From the NCBI RefSeq assembly GCF_034353875.1, contig NZ_CP133784.1:3376501-3440500 (forward strand): a stretch of DNA of 64,000 nt, in the 5' to 3' direction. Below, piece after piece: positions 34,420-44,792 of this stretch (position 1 is its first letter; every line of letters starts with the position of its first letter). The position numbers were made by a program, and so were the translations under genes. The stretch is from Pseudomonas sp. MH9.2 (lineage in GTDB: Bacteria; Pseudomonadota; Gammaproteobacteria; Pseudomonadales; Pseudomonadaceae). The notes below the pieces were generated by a model. The model saw only the letters and a list, made by a program, of their open reading frames with translations, did no database searches and was not told the origin of the DNA.

Positions 34420-35826
34420 TTAGCAGCTGTAGTACAGCTCGTATTCCAGTGGGTGTACGAAGGTGCGTACTTTGATTTCTTCTTCGCTTTTCAGAGCGAT
34501 GTAAGCGTCGATGAAGTCATCGCTGAATACGCCGCCTTTGGTCAGGAACGCACGACCTTTGTCCAGCTCTTCCAGGGCTTCTTTCAAGCTGCCGCAAACT
34601 TGTGGGATCTCTTTCGCCTCTTCAGGCGGCAGGTCGTACAGGTTTTTGTCAGCAGCGTCGCCTGGGTGGATTTTGTTCTGGATGCCGTCCAGGCCAGCCA
34701 TCAACAGTGCAGCGAAGCCCAGGTACGGGTTAGCTGCTGGATCCGGGAAGCGAGCTTCGATACGGCGAGCTTTAGGGCTGGACACGTAAGGAATACGGAT
34801 CGACGCGGAACGGTTGCGAGCCGAGTAGGCGAGCATTACCGGTGCTTCGAAACCTGGGACCAGACGCTTGTAGGAGTTGGTCGACGGGTTGGTGAAGCCG
34901 TTCAGTGCTTTACCGTGCTTGATGATGCCGCCGATGAAGAACAGGGCGGTATCGGACAGGCCGGCATAGCCTTCGCCTGCGAAGGTGTTCTTGCCATCTT
35001 TGGAGATGGACATGTGTACGTGCATACCTGAACCGTTGTCGCCATACAGAGGCTTAGGCATGAAGGTAGCGGTACGGCCGTAGGCATCGGCTACGTTGTG
35101 TACGCAGTATTTCAGGGTCTGAACTTCATCAGCCTTGGCAACCAGGGTGTTGAATTTCACGCCGATTTCGTTCTGACCGGCAGTCGCCACTTCGTGGTGG
35201 TGAACTTCGATGACCAGGCCCATTTCTTCCATGGCATTACACATGGAGGTACGGATTTCGTGGTCGTGGTCGAACGGTGGAACCGGGAAGTAGCCGCCTT
35301 TGATACCTGGACGGTGGCCACGGTTGCCGCCTTCCACGTCCTGGTCGGACATCCAGGAGCCTTGTTCGGAGAAGATCTTGAACATGGAACCGGAGATGTC
35401 GGACTTGAACTTCACTTCGTCGAAGATGAAGAATTCTGGTTCCGGGCCAACGAAAACAGTGTCGCCGATACCCGTGGACTTCAGGTATTCCTCAGCGCGA
35501 CGGGCAATGGCGCGTGGGTCGCGGTCATAGCCTTGCATGGTCGAAGGTTCGATGATGTCGCAAACCAGGATGATGGTTGGCTCTTCGGTGAACGGGTCGA
35601 GCACGGCAGTGCTGTCGTCAGGCATAAGGATCATGTCGGACGCTTCGATGCCTTTCCAGCCCGCAATGGAGGAACCGTCGAACATTTTGCCGATTTCAAA
35701 GAAATCTTCATCCAGCGCATCGCGAGCCGGCATGGTCACGTGGTGCTGAGTGCCTTTGGTATCAGTGAAGCGCAGATCAATCCATTTAACGTCATGATCT
35801 TTGATGAGTTGAACCGACTTCGACAT
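34420..35826 (-). CDS. glnA: Glutamine synthetase, type I
   Basis: Glutamate-ammonia ligase, 468 residues, the GS-I length. The start is the ATG at 35826 ([20 protein letters not shown]), with GGAGGAC before it; the frame extends to 35970 but without homology. Visible are the catalytic blocks [23 protein letters not shown] and the adenylylation Tyr397 (NLYDLPPEE), so it is the adenylylation-controlled beta type. It makes glutamine from glutamate, ammonia and ATP. A sigma-54 promoter lies 100 bp upstream and NtrBC follow on the same strand. Confidence 0.98.
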   Translation of the reverse strand: MSKSVQLIKDHDVKWIDLRFTDTKGTQHHVTMPARDALDEDFFEIGKMFDGSSIAGWKGIEASDMILMPDDSTAVLDPFTEEPTIILVCDIIEPSTMQGYDRDPRAIARRAEEYLKSTGIGDTVFVGPEPEFFIFDEVKFKSDISGSMFKIFSEQGSWMSDQDVEGGNRGHRPGIKGGYFPVPPFDHDHEIRTSMCNAMEEMGLVIEVHHHEVATAGQNEIGVKFNTLVAKADEVQTLKYCVHNVADAYGRTATFMPKPLYGDNGSGMHVHMSISKDGKNTFAGEGYAGLSDTALFFIGGIIKHGKALNGFTNPSTNSYKRLVPGFEAPVMLAYSARNRSASIRIPYVSSPKARRIEARFPDPAANPYLGFAALLMAGLDGIQNKIHPGDAADKNLYDLPPEEAKEIPQVCGSLKEALEELDKGRAFLTKGGVFSDDFIDAYIALKSEEEIKVRTFVHPLEYELYYSC

Positions 35827-35926
35827 GGTGTCCTCCGGGTGGCTTCGGGCCACTTTAGTGGTTTGGCCCTTAGAATTGGGTGATGCCGGCGCGAATACTC
35901 TGCCAAGGCAACCTGCCTCACAAGGG

Positions 35927-35942
35927 AGCAAATTGCATGCCA
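35927..35942 (-). promoter_or_regulatory. Sigma-54 (-24/-12) promoter of glnA
   Basis: Minus-strand TGGCATGCAATTTGCT matches the sigma-54 consensus TGGCAYG-N4-TTGCW at every position. It lies about 100 bp before the glnA start. NtrC boxes should lie further upstream (36000-36060); I see GC-containing half sites such as TGCAC there but no certain pair. Confidence 0.88.
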
Positions 35943-36088
35943 GTGCCCCGACTTGGGTTTTTCGCGCCAAACGCAGGCATTGCGGGCATTAAAGCTGATA
36001 AATCGAAAATTTGATGCACTGATATGATGCGGATTGATGAGAGAGCGGTCTTTTTTGGTGCGTGCAATATTGGCTGTACGATAACTGG

Positions 36089-36116
36089 TTAAACCTTGAG
36101 CAATTTCCGCTATAAT
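36089..36116 (+). promoter_or_regulatory. Possible sigma-70 promoter of thiI
   Basis: A perfect -10 TATAAT (36111-36116), with a weak -35 TTAAAC (36089-36094) at 16 bp. Its distance of about 40 bp to the thiI start is sensible. Confidence 0.5.
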
Positions 36117-36158
36117 CCTGCCCCCTATTTTTCGGCTGGCACCTCGCGCGTTTTTTAC

Positions 36159-37613
36159 ATGAAACTAATCGTAAAAGTCTTCCCCGAAATCACTATCAAA
36201 AGCCGGCCGGTGCGTAAGCGTTTCATCCGCCAGTTGGCCAAAAACATCCGTACCGTGCTCCGTGATCTGGACCCGGCATTGGTGGTGGGAGGCGTGTGGG
36301 ACAATCTTGAGGTCGAAACCAGGGTTAGCGAGCCGAAAGCCTTGCAGGAGATGATTGAGCGCCTGAGTTGCATGCCGGGCATCGCACATTTTTTGCAGGT
36401 CAATGAATACCCGCTAGGCGATATGGACGACATCGTCGCCAAGTGTAAAGAACACGTCGGCGCATCGTTGGCCGGCAAAATGTTTTCAGTGCGCTGCAAG
36501 CGTGCCGGCAAACACAGTTTCAGCTCCATGGATGTCGAGAAATACGTCGGTAGCCAACTTCGCCAGCAGTGCGGCGCTGCCGGAATTTCCCTGAAAGCAC
36601 CCGAAATCGAAGTGCGCATGGAAATTCGCGACCAACGGTTGTTTGTGATTCACGGTCAGCACAACAGCATCGGCGGTTATCCGCTGGGTGCGCTCGAGCA
36701 GACACTGGTGCTGATGTCCGGCGGTTTCGATTCCACGGTCGCGGCCTACCAGATCATGCGCCGTGGGCTGATGAGCCACTTCTGCTTCTTCAATCTCGGT
36801 GGTCGCGCCCACGAATTAGGGGTGATGGAAGTCGCCCATTTCTTGTGGAAGAAGTACGGTAGCTCGCAACGCGTGCTATTTGTCAGCGTCCCGTTTGAAG
36901 AAGTACTGGGAGAAATTCTCGGTAAAGTCGATAACAGTCATATGGGCGTGGTGTTGAAGCGTATGATGTTGCGCGCAGCGACCCGTATCGCTGATCGGCT
37001 CGAGATTGATGTGCTGGTAACAGGCGAGGCGATCTCTCAGGTCTCCAGCCAGACCCTGCCCAATCTGTCGCTGATCGATTCGGTCACGGAAAAGCTGGTT
37101 TTGCGTCCACTGATCGCCAGCCACAAGCAAGACATCATCGATCAGGCTTACGATATAGGCACTGCCGATTTCGCCAAGCACATGCCCGAGTATTGTGGGG
37201 TGATTTCGGTCAACCCCAAGACCCACGCCAAGCGCAACCGCGTGGAGTATGAAGAACAGCAGTTTGATATGGCGGTGCTCGAGCGTGCGCTTGAGCAAGC
37301 CAGGTTGGTGCCGATCGATCGCGTTATCGACGAATTGGGCCAGGACATTGAAATCGAGGAAGTCAGTGAAGCACTGGCCGGTCAGGTCATCGTCGACATC
37401 CGTCATCCGGATGCTCAGCATGACGAACCGCTGGAGTTGCCTGGCATTGAAATACAGACGCTGCCGTTCTATGCATTGAACAGCCGCTTCAAGGAACTGG
37501 ATGAGACTCGCCAGTACCTGTTGTATTGCGACAAAGGCGTGATGAGTCGCCTGCATGCCCACCATTTGCTCAGTGAGGGGCATGCCAATGTGCGCGTTTA
37601 TCGACCGAGCTAA
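36159..37613 (+). CDS. thiI: tRNA 4-thiouridine synthetase ThiI
   Basis: 484 residues from the ATG at 36159. N-terminal ferredoxin-like and THUMP domains (1-165) are followed by the PP-loop ATPase with [19 protein letters not shown], and by a C-terminal rhodanese domain with Cys457 in [13 protein letters not shown]. Cys in [13 protein letters not shown] is the partner that forms the cycle disulfide. It adenylates U8 of tRNA and transfers the sulfur; it also feeds thiazole synthesis. The upstream extension from 36096 is not family-like. Confidence 0.97.
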   Translation: MKLIVKVFPEITIKSRPVRKRFIRQLAKNIRTVLRDLDPALVVGGVWDNLEVETRVSEPKALQEMIERLSCMPGIAHFLQVNEYPLGDMDDIVAKCKEHVGASLAGKMFSVRCKRAGKHSFSSMDVEKYVGSQLRQQCGAAGISLKAPEIEVRMEIRDQRLFVIHGQHNSIGGYPLGALEQTLVLMSGGFDSTVAAYQIMRRGLMSHFCFFNLGGRAHELGVMEVAHFLWKKYGSSQRVLFVSVPFEEVLGEILGKVDNSHMGVVLKRMMLRAATRIADRLEIDVLVTGEAISQVSSQTLPNLSLIDSVTEKLVLRPLIASHKQDIIDQAYDIGTADFAKHMPEYCGVISVNPKTHAKRNRVEYEEQQFDMAVLERALEQARLVPIDRVIDELGQDIEIEEVSEALAGQVIVDIRHPDAQHDEPLELPGIEIQTLPFYALNSRFKELDETRQYLLYCDKGVMSRLHAHHLLSEGHANVRVYRPS

Positions 37614-37704
37614 GTGCCCGGGGCTGTTTGCCTGTGGCTTGCGTCACCGGCCCCCCGACGCCAGTCGTCAAGCCGTCATGGCTTTCGCCGACTCTACTGT
37701 TAAT

Positions 37705-37725
37705 AGCTGCCTACAATAGGCAGCT
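37705..37725. promoter_or_regulatory. Perfect stem-loop in the typA leader
   Basis: AGCTGCCTA-CAA-TAGGCAGCT, a perfect 9-bp stem with a 3-nt loop, 28 bp before the typA start. The loop region includes TACAAT, which could also be a -10. No T run follows, so it is not an ordinary terminator. It may be an operator, an mRNA structure or a promoter overlap. Confidence 0.55.
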
Positions 37726-37753
37726 GACCGAATCCTCTGATCGAGATACACAA

Positions 37754-39574
37754 GTGATCGAAAATCTACGTAACATCGCCATCATTGCTCACGTTGACCA
37801 TGGTAAAACCACCCTGGTAGACAAACTCTTGCGTCAATCCGGCACCCTGGAGCGCAACGAGCTCAACGACGAGCGCGTGATGGACTCCAACGACCAGGAG
37901 AAAGAACGCGGTATTACCATTCTTGCCAAGAACACCGCTATCAACTGGAACGGCTTCCACATCAACATCGTGGATACCCCGGGCCACGCCGACTTCGGCG
38001 GCGAAGTTGAACGCGTAATGTCGATGGTTGACTCCGTTCTGCTGCTGGTTGACGCTCAAGACGGCCCTATGCCGCAAACCCGTTTCGTGACCAAGAAGGC
38101 TTTCGAAGCCGGCCTGCGTCCGATCGTTGTGATCAACAAGGTCGACCGTCCGGGCGCTCGTCCAGACTGGGTTCTGGATCAGATCTTCGACCTGTTCGAC
38201 AACCTGGGTGCTACTGAAGAACAGCTGGACTTCCACGTTGTTTACGCGTCTGCACTGAACGGTATTGCCGGTCTGTCGCACACCGATATGGCCGAAGACA
38301 TGACCCCGCTGTACCAGGCCATCGTCGACCACGTGCCGGCTCCAAAAGTCGACCGTGACGGTCCGTTCCAGATGCAAATCTCCGCTCTGGACTACAACAG
38401 CTTCCTGGGCGTCATCGGTGTTGGCCGTATCGCTCGTGGTCGCGTCAAGCCGAACACTCAGGTTGTAGCTATCGACATCGACGGCAAGCGCCGTAACGGT
38501 CGTATCCTCAAGCTGATGGGTCACCACGGTCTGCACCGTATCGACGTTGACGAAGCAGCTGCCGGCGATATCGTTTGCATCAGCGGCTTCGACCAGCTGT
38601 TCATCTCCGACACTCTGTGCGACCCACTGAACGTCGAAGCGATGAAGCCGCTGACCGTTGACGAACCAACCGTTTCCATGACTTTCCAGGTAAACGACTC
38701 GCCTTTCTGCGGTAAAGAAGGCAAGTTCGTCACCAGCCGTAACATCAAGGAACGTCTGGACAAAGAATTGCTGTTCAACGTTGCACTGCGCGTTGAAGAA
38801 GGCGACTCGGCTGACAAGTTCAAAGTGTCCGGCCGTGGTGAGCTGCACCTCTCGGTACTGATCGAAACCATGCGTCGCGAAGGCTTCGAAATGGGCGTTG
38901 GTCGTCCAGAAGTGATCATCCGTATGGTTGACGGCGTTAAGCACGAACCGTACGAAAACGTCACCATCGACCTGCCGGAAATTGCGCAAGGCGCGATCAT
39001 GGAGCAAATCGGTATCCGTAAAGGCGACCTGACCAACATGGTTCCGGATGGCAAAGGGCGCGTTCGCCTTGAGTACAACATCCCGGCACGTGGCTTGATC
39101 GGTTTCCGTAACGAATTCCTGACCCTGACATCCGGTGCCGGCATCCTGACCAGCATCTTCGACCGTTACGACGTAATGAAGTCCGGCGACATGTCCGGTC
39201 GTCAGAACGGCGTACTGGTTTCGGTTGCTACCGGTAAGGCTCTGACCTACTCGCTGGAAACTCTGCAGGCGCGTGGCAAGCTGTTCCTGGGTCACGGTGA
39301 AGACGTGTACGAAGGTCAAATCGTCGGCATCAACAGCCGTGACAACGACCTGGGCGTTAACCCAACCAAAGGCAAGAAGCTCGACAACATGCGTGCTTCC
39401 GGTAAAGACGAAACCATCGCTTTGGTTCCGCCTATCCGTTTCACTTTGGAACAAGCGCTGGAATTCGTTCAAGAAGACGAACTCTGCGAAGTAACGCCGA
39501 AGTCGATCCGCCTGCGTAAGAAAATCCTTGGTGAAAGCGAGCGCACCCGCTCTGCCAAGAAAAACGGCAACTGA
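37754..39574 (+). CDS. typA: GTPase TypA/BipA
   Basis: Translational GTPase of 606 residues from the GTG at 37754 ([17 protein letters not shown]...), the usual length; an upstream extension to 37628 is rejected. G1 is AHVDHGKTT, the switch motif is ERGITI, G3 [11 protein letters not shown]4 NKVDRPG, G5 SALNG. The C-terminal domain with [18 protein letters not shown] and [10 protein letters not shown] is the BipA-specific region. It binds 70S ribosomes, and helps assembly and growth under stress or cold. A strong terminator follows. Confidence 0.98.
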   Translation: MIENLRNIAIIAHVDHGKTTLVDKLLRQSGTLERNELNDERVMDSNDQEKERGITILAKNTAINWNGFHINIVDTPGHADFGGEVERVMSMVDSVLLLVDAQDGPMPQTRFVTKKAFEAGLRPIVVINKVDRPGARPDWVLDQIFDLFDNLGATEEQLDFHVVYASALNGIAGLSHTDMAEDMTPLYQAIVDHVPAPKVDRDGPFQMQISALDYNSFLGVIGVGRIARGRVKPNTQVVAIDIDGKRRNGRILKLMGHHGLHRIDVDEAAAGDIVCISGFDQLFISDTLCDPLNVEAMKPLTVDEPTVSMTFQVNDSPFCGKEGKFVTSRNIKERLDKELLFNVALRVEEGDSADKFKVSGRGELHLSVLIETMRREGFEMGVGRPEVIIRMVDGVKHEPYENVTIDLPEIAQGAIMEQIGIRKGDLTNMVPDGKGRVRLEYNIPARGLIGFRNEFLTLTSGAGILTSIFDRYDVMKSGDMSGRQNGVLVSVATGKALTYSLETLQARGKLFLGHGEDVYEGQIVGINSRDNDLGVNPTKGKKLDNMRASGKDETIALVPPIRFTLEQALEFVQEDELCEVTPKSIRLRKKILGESERTRSAKKNGN

Positions 39575-39598
39575 TTCATTAGTTAGCTGTTAAAAAAA

Positions 39599-39629
39599 CG
39601 CCCCCGACCGCAAGGTCGGGGGCGTTTTT
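39599..39629 (+). terminator. Terminator after typA
   Basis: ACGCCCCCGACC-GCAA-GGTCGGGGGCGT, a 12-bp perfect stem, then TTTTTG. It is 24 bp past the stop. Confidence 0.95.
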
Positions 39630-39845
39630 GTTTGTCTGGAAAATGTCAGAAACGCTGTAAGAGTGGTGCGTCAAGTTTGACTGGGTTGGTCCACTCGAGC
39701 GCTAATTAGACGGTATATGACAGACACGGCTCCCCAGCGGGCAGGCGACCGGTGTTGATCAGAAGGTTGGTTTAGCGGACTTTAAAGCAGCGCTGGCTGC
39801 GTGGGGAGTGCAGCCAGCGGCAGATATAGCGACACGTGCGATCAC

Positions 39846-40334
39846 TCAGCGGCGATCATGATCATCCCAATGTTTGCGATGACCATAGGCATGACCACGA
39901 CCGCGATGGTCGCCGCGGTAATCACGACGATCATCGCGACCACGGTAGCGGCGGTCTCCACGACCATCGTCGCGGCTTTCGTTGCCCATGTAGTTACCCA
40001 GGGCGCCACCTGCACCGCCACCGGCTGCTGCGCCGATCAGGCTGCCGGTAGTGCCGCCGACGCTGCGGCCAAGCACGTTGCCGCCCGCTGCGCCCAAGCC
40101 GCCACCAATAGCGGCTTCACCACGGTTGCGACGGTCTGCGCCCACTGCGCCACCTGCCGCACCGCCTAGACCAGCGCCAATCGCTGAACCTGTGCTGCCG
40201 CCCAATTGTTGGCCGACAACGGAACCGAGTACCCCACCCAATGCACCGCCCACGCCGGCTTCAGCGGTGCCGCCAGCTGAGGCAAAACCACTGGCCAGGG
40301 AGAGAGACAACAACAGAATCGAGGAATACTTCAT
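39846..40334 (-). CDS. Glycine-zipper exported protein with basic RD-rich tail
   Basis: 162 residues from the ATG at 40334, with GAGG about 9 bases upstream. Signal peptide about 1-20 (ends GFASA). Residues about 22-115 are Gly/Ala zipper repeats (GVGGALGGVLGSVVGQQLGG, GAGLGGAAGGAVG, GGGLGAAGG), which pack as membrane-associated helices. The tail (about 115-162) is rich in Arg, Asp, Gly and His (DRRDYRGDHRGRGHAYGHRK). No enzymatic motif. It is probably an outer-membrane or periplasmic envelope protein of the glycine-zipper 2TM sort; function unknown. Confidence 0.7.
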   Translation of the reverse strand: MKYSSILLLSLSLASGFASAGGTAEAGVGGALGGVLGSVVGQQLGGSTGSAIGAGLGGAAGGAVGADRRNRGEAAIGGGLGAAGGNVLGRSVGGTTGSLIGAAAGGGAGGALGNYMGNESRDDGRGDRRYRGRDDRRDYRGDHRGRGHAYGHRKHWDDHDRR

Positions 40335-40531
40335 GTATGGAACCTCATAGGGATGACGGCGCGATCCTGAGGCCATGTCAGTATTGCTACAATCTAAATC
40401 CGACGAGTAACACGTATTATAAGAAAACACTAACATGCTGTTTTTTAACGGGAACTTTAGTTGTAAATAGCACTCTGAGCTTACTTGGCATACATGCCGT
40501 TAGTCGCTGTATGCCATTGTTCCTTGTCAGT

Positions 40532-42868
40532 TTACATAATCCGTCCGTCGTCACTTGCTGTTTCCAGGCGGATAGCGATGAACTTTGACGTTGGTGTATG
40601 GCTGCCGTCACCCACGCTTTCGAGTGGCACTAACGGGTTCACTTCCGGGTAATAAGCGGCTGCTTGTCCGGCGGGAATATCGAATGCCAGCAGGGTGAAG
40701 CCTTTTACGCGGCGCTCGCGACCATCGTCCCAGATCGACACCAGGTCCGCCTTCTGCCCCGGCTTGAAGCCCAGGCGGATAATGTCTGCTTCGTTGACGA
40801 ACAACACATCCCGCTGACCTTTGACCCCGCGATAACGGTCGTCCAGCCCATAAATAGTGGTGTTGTACTGATCGTGCGAGCGCATGGACTGCATGATCAG
40901 GTCGGGAGTCTGGCCGGTAGAGCGTACGTTCTCATGCACCAGGTCCAGCGGCAGGACGTTGGCCTTGAAGTTGGCTCGGGCGGTGGGTGTGTTCCAGCGG
41001 CGTTTACTGGCTGCATTGCCGAGATAGAAGCCCCCCGGATTTTTCAGGCGCTCATTGAAGTCCTTGAAACCGGGGATGGTGTCAGCAATCAGGTCGCGAA
41101 TACGGCTGTAATCCGCAGTCAGCCACAACCAGTCCACGGGTTGCGTGCCCAGGGTCGCGGCAGCGATACCGGCGATGATTGCCGGCTCCGAACGCATCTG
41201 TCTGGACAGGGGCTGCAGTTGGCCATTGGACGCATGAACCATGCTGAACGAGTCTTCCACCGTCACCGCTTGTGGGCCTTCGGACTGGATATCAATATCG
41301 GTCCGGCCGAAGCATGGCAGGATCAGTGCGTGTGCGCCGTGAGTCAGGTGGCTGCGGTTGAGCTTGGTGCTGATCTGCACCGTCAGGTCGCAGTTGTTCA
41401 AGGCTTCAACGGTGCGTGTGCTGTCTGGTGTGGCTTGGGCGAAGTTGCCACCCAGGCCGATAAAGACCCTTGATTTGCCCGCGAGCATTGAGTGGATAGC
41501 TTCCACCACGTTATGACCCGATGCGCGTGGGGCTTTGAACTGGAAGCGTTTTTCCAGCGCATCAAGGAATAACGCAGGTGGGCGCTCATTGATGCCCATG
41601 GTCCGGTCGCCCTGCACGTTACTGTGACCACGCACTGGGCACAGGCCTGCGCCGGGCTTGCCGATGTTGCCGCGCAGGAGCATCAGGTTGGCAATTTCCT
41701 GAATGGTCGGCACCGAATGGCGATGCTGAGTGATGCCCATCGCCCAGCACATGATGACTTTCTGACCTTTGCAGTACATCTTCGCCGCGTGCTCGATATC
41801 GGCAAGGGGCAAGCCGGACTGCTCAATGATCTCTTCCCACGAGGTGTCATCGACGGTCGCCAGGTAATCAAGCACGCCGTCGGTGTGTTCGTTTAGGAAG
41901 GCGTGATCGAAGACCGACGGTGCGTTGTTGGCCTGAGCCTCGCGTTCCCATTGCAACAGGTACTTGGCCATGCCGCGCAACAGCGCCATGTCGCCACCCA
42001 ATGCCGGGCGGAAGTACGCAGTGTTGGTCGGCTCCGAGCCGTTGGTGAGCATTTCCAGCGGGTGCTGCGGATGCTGGAAGCGTTCCAGGCCGCGTTCTTT
42101 GAGCGGGTTGACGCACACCACTTGCGCGCCGCGTTTGACGGCTTCACGCAGCGGTTCGAGCATGCGCGGGTGGTTGGTGCCGGGGTTTTGGCCGAGAACG
42201 AAAATCGCATCGGCGTGTTCGAAGTCATCGAAGGTTACCGTGCCTTTGCCGACGCCAACGCTTTGCGCCAGGGCGACACCGCTGGCCTCGTGGCACATGT
42301 TCGAGCAGTCGGGGAAATTGTTGGTGCCGTAGGCGCGTACGAACAGCTGATACAGGTAGGCGGCTTCATTGCTGGCCCGGCCCGAGGTATAGAACTCGGC
42401 CATGTTTGGGCTTGGCAGGTTACGCAGATGCTTGCCAATCAGGGCGAACGCGTCGTCCCAACTGATTGGCGTGTAACGATCGGTTTCAGCGTTGTAGCTC
42501 ATCGGCTCGGTCAGGCGACCCTGGTACTCGAGCCAGTAGTCGCTTTGCTCACGCAGGGCGCTGACGCTGTAGCGGGCGAAGAACGAGGCATCGACACGGC
42601 GCTTGGTGGCTTCCCAGTTGACCGCCTTGGCGCCGTTCTCGCAGAACTTCACGATGCCGCTTTCCGGCGAATCGCCCCACGCGCAGCCTGGGCAGTCGAA
42701 GCCGCCGTTCTGGTTAGTCTTGAGCATCATGCGCAGGTTCTTCAGTGCGTTATCACTGCTCAGCCAAGCCTGCGTAACACTGACCAGTGCGCCCCAGCCG
42801 CCCGCCGCGCCTCTGTACGGTTTGTAGCGGGGCGTCGGGGTTTTGTCGGCTTGGTGACGAATGCTCAC
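40532..42868 (-). CDS. YdeP/FdhF-family molybdopterin oxidoreductase
   Basis: 778-residue alpha subunit of the YdeP-type formate-dehydrogenase-like family, a molybdenum bis-MGD enzyme. Cys59, Cys62 and Cys76 (CPGCAWGDSPE...KFCENGAK) form the iron-sulfur region, and the Mo ligand is Cys192 (NMCHEASGVAL), where FdhF has selenocysteine. Further blocks are VLGQNPGTNHPRML and GLGGNFAQATPDS. It has no signal peptide, so it is cytosolic. In relatives the role is unsettled (formate or acid stress). Its ATG overlaps the fdhD stop, so the two are coupled. Confidence 0.9.
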   Translation of the reverse strand: MSIRHQADKTPTPRYKPYRGAAGGWGALVSVTQAWLSSDNALKNLRMMLKTNQNGGFDCPGCAWGDSPESGIVKFCENGAKAVNWEATKRRVDASFFARYSVSALREQSDYWLEYQGRLTEPMSYNAETDRYTPISWDDAFALIGKHLRNLPSPNMAEFYTSGRASNEAAYLYQLFVRAYGTNNFPDCSNMCHEASGVALAQSVGVGKGTVTFDDFEHADAIFVLGQNPGTNHPRMLEPLREAVKRGAQVVCVNPLKERGLERFQHPQHPLEMLTNGSEPTNTAYFRPALGGDMALLRGMAKYLLQWEREAQANNAPSVFDHAFLNEHTDGVLDYLATVDDTSWEEIIEQSGLPLADIEHAAKMYCKGQKVIMCWAMGITQHRHSVPTIQEIANLMLLRGNIGKPGAGLCPVRGHSNVQGDRTMGINERPPALFLDALEKRFQFKAPRASGHNVVEAIHSMLAGKSRVFIGLGGNFAQATPDSTRTVEALNNCDLTVQISTKLNRSHLTHGAHALILPCFGRTDIDIQSEGPQAVTVEDSFSMVHASNGQLQPLSRQMRSEPAIIAGIAAATLGTQPVDWLWLTADYSRIRDLIADTIPGFKDFNERLKNPGGFYLGNAASKRRWNTPTARANFKANVLPLDLVHENVRSTGQTPDLIMQSMRSHDQYNTTIYGLDDRYRGVKGQRDVLFVNEADIIRLGFKPGQKADLVSIWDDGRERRVKGFTLLAFDIPAGQAAAYYPEVNPLVPLESVGDGSHTPTSKFIAIRLETASDDGRIM

Positions 42869-43689
42869 GCTTGATTCTCCATCGCAGGGCTATAGACCCG
42901 CGGCGCACTGTGTTGCGGCAGGTGGATTAAATTGAGGTTGTGTCGGCGTGCCCATTGCAGGGCCAGGCCGGTGGGCGAGGACAGGCTGACCAGCGTCTGA
43001 ATGCGGGCGCGCAGTACTTTCTGGATCAGTTCCAGGCTGCAACGGCTGGTGACGATGGCAATCCCGCCAGTCAATGGAATGTTCTGGCGGATCAACGCAC
43101 CGATCAGTTTGTCGAGGGCGTTATGCCGGCCGATGTCTTCGCGGCCCAGCAGCAGCTCTCCCGTGCTGTCCATGAACAGCGCGGCATGTACCGCGCCGCA
43201 ATGCTGGCCCAGTGGCTGGAATGCGCTGATGCGTTGGCGCAGCCCTTCCAGCCAGATCGCAGGCGGCAATGGCGCGCCCGGCAATACATCGAGTTCGGGT
43301 AACGCTTGCTCGACCGCTTCCACACCGCACAGGCCACAGCCACTGGTCCCGGCCAGTTGGCGACGCTGCTGTTTGAGGTTCCAGAAGGCGCGGCTGGCGA
43401 TCTCCACCTGCGCGTGCTGCGCAGAACCCGAGCCGCTGAGCTTCAGGTCGTAGATTTCGTCGGGAGAGGCAATGATGCCGCTGCCCAGGCTGAAGCCGAC
43501 GATGAAGTCTTCGAGATCGGTCGGGCTGACCAGCATCACCGCTTGGCTGATGCCATTGTAGGCAATGGCCAGCGCCACCTCTTCGGCCAGCGCCGTGCTC
43601 CCCGAGGCTTCGCGTTCAAGGTTTGAGTAGCTGTAGGCGTGGCTTGCGGCGGACGCGGGCGCCGTGCTGACCGTGCGCTTGGCGGGCAT
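42865..43689 (-). CDS. fdhD: Formate dehydrogenase accessory sulfurtransferase FdhD
   Basis: 274 residues. Sulfur-transfer Cys motif CGLCGVEAVEQ and the blocks GFSLGSGIIASPDEIYDLK and REDIGRHNALDKLIGAL are standard for FdhD, which moves sulfur from IscS to the molybdenum cofactor of formate dehydrogenases. It is directly upstream of, and overlapping by 4 bp, the molybdoenzyme gene, which is its probable client. Confidence 0.95.
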   Translation of the reverse strand: MPAKRTVSTAPASAASHAYSYSNLEREASGSTALAEEVALAIAYNGISQAVMLVSPTDLEDFIVGFSLGSGIIASPDEIYDLKLSGSGSAQHAQVEIASRAFWNLKQQRRQLAGTSGCGLCGVEAVEQALPELDVLPGAPLPPAIWLEGLRQRISAFQPLGQHCGAVHAALFMDSTGELLLGREDIGRHNALDKLIGALIRQNIPLTGGIAIVTSRCSLELIQKVLRARIQTLVSLSSPTGLALQWARRHNLNLIHLPQHSAPRVYSPAMENQA

Positions 43690-43782
43690 GGGATCGTACC
43701 GGCAGGTTATTTGCCTTTAGCCTAGGCCTGTCGTCGGATAACGTCTAATCGCTAGTGCTGATGCCTTGATAGATGACGTCGA

Positions 43783-44670
43783 TCAAGATGCTTCGATGAT
43801 TTTCTGGTAGGCCGCGAAGCATGCTTCGGCCAGGGCAGAGTGCGGCGCGCTACGACGCATGATCAAACCCAGCCGGGCCAGGGTTTTGGCCTCCGCGATA
43901 GGGTGCAGGCGCAGGTGCTCGGTCAGGGTCTCCAGACCGCCATCAAGTGGCATGATCGCGCAACAGAAACCGCCATGCACCGCTTGCAGCAACTGATGGA
44001 CCGCGTCGGTTTGCAACAAGGGCAGGGGGTTCAGGCCCCGACTGTGGAAATTGTGGTCGATGGATTGACGAAAGTGCATGCCGCTGGTCAGTAGGCCGAG
44101 GGGCAGCTCGATCAGGCTTTCCCAGCTGAGTGGATCTTCACCGAAGCTGAAGTGACGGTGATCGTAAAGCAGGCCCATGCGTGTTTTTGCCAGTGCCAGA
44201 GAATCAAAGCGCTCACCGTCGAGCCGGTCCAGATACGACACGCCCAGATCCAGCTGATTGCTCGCCAACTGCTCCAGAATCTGCTCGGAGCTGAGCGCCG
44301 ACAGTTCGAAGCGCAGGTTGGGGTGCAACTGATGCAGGCGTTGCATCAGTGGCAGTGGATCGAAACTCGACAGCGGCACCACGCCCAGGCGCAACGTACC
44401 GACCAGATGCCCCCGGCACGCTGCCGCTTCGGCGTACAAGCCGTCATAGGCGGCGAGTACCGTCCGCGCCCAGGCCAATACCCGTTCACCCGGCGCGGTA
44501 AAACTTTCGAAGCGCTGACCACGATTGACCAGCGGCAACTCCAGCTCTTCTTCCAGGCTGCGCAGGCGCATCGACAGGGTCGGCTGGGTAATGTGGCAGC
44601 GCGCCGCCGCTTGGCCGAAGTGCCGGGTCTCGTCGAGGGCGATGAGGAATTTAAGCTGTTTGATGTCCAT
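43783..44670 (-). CDS. LysR-family transcription regulator
   Basis: 295 residues. N-terminal HTH is FGQAAARCHITQPTLSMRLRSLEEEL (split), then the usual co-inducer domain (VGTLRLGVVPLSSFDPLPLM and after). Target is unknown; it lies on the same strand just upstream of fdhD-molybdoenzyme with a 93-bp gap, so it could regulate them. Confidence 0.88.
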   Translation of the reverse strand: MDIKQLKFLIALDETRHFGQAAARCHITQPTLSMRLRSLEEELELPLVNRGQRFESFTAPGERVLAWARTVLAAYDGLYAEAAACRGHLVGTLRLGVVPLSSFDPLPLMQRLHQLHPNLRFELSALSSEQILEQLASNQLDLGVSYLDRLDGERFDSLALAKTRMGLLYDHRHFSFGEDPLSWESLIELPLGLLTSGMHFRQSIDHNFHSRGLNPLPLLQTDAVHQLLQAVHGGFCCAIMPLDGGLETLTEHLRLHPIAEAKTLARLGLIMRRSAPHSALAEACFAAYQKIIEAS

Positions 44671-44703
44671 CTTCGCTCCGGGGCGTTATGCAGGCAGTTC
44701 GTC

Positions 44704-44781
44704 CTGTAGCTGGCTTGCCTGCGATCAGGTTGATGCGGTGTGTCAGGTAAAACGCCATCGTGGGCAAGCCCGCTCCTACAG
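44704..44781. repeat. REPIN with a shortened left arm
   Basis: Left arm CTGTAGCTGGCTTGCCTGCG (from 44704) and right arm GGGCAAGCCCGCTCCTAC (44762-44779) face each other, with GTTGATGCGGTG and CGCCATCG as inner stems. The left arm lacks the GGAG of the standard core. It lies between the LysR gene and yrfG. Confidence 0.8.
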
Positions 44782-44792
44782 TGTCCGCGCAG

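Noticed and set aside
36010..36060. NtrC enhancer boxes upstream of the glnA sigma-54 promoter
   Set aside because: Half sites such as TGCAC and GGTGC are present, but no pair has correct symmetric spacing, so I did not list them as features.
37766..39472. A 568-codon open frame on the minus strand opposite typA
   Set aside because: It is the antisense of a highly conserved GTPase gene with strong codon bias, and the protein it would give has no recognisable domain.
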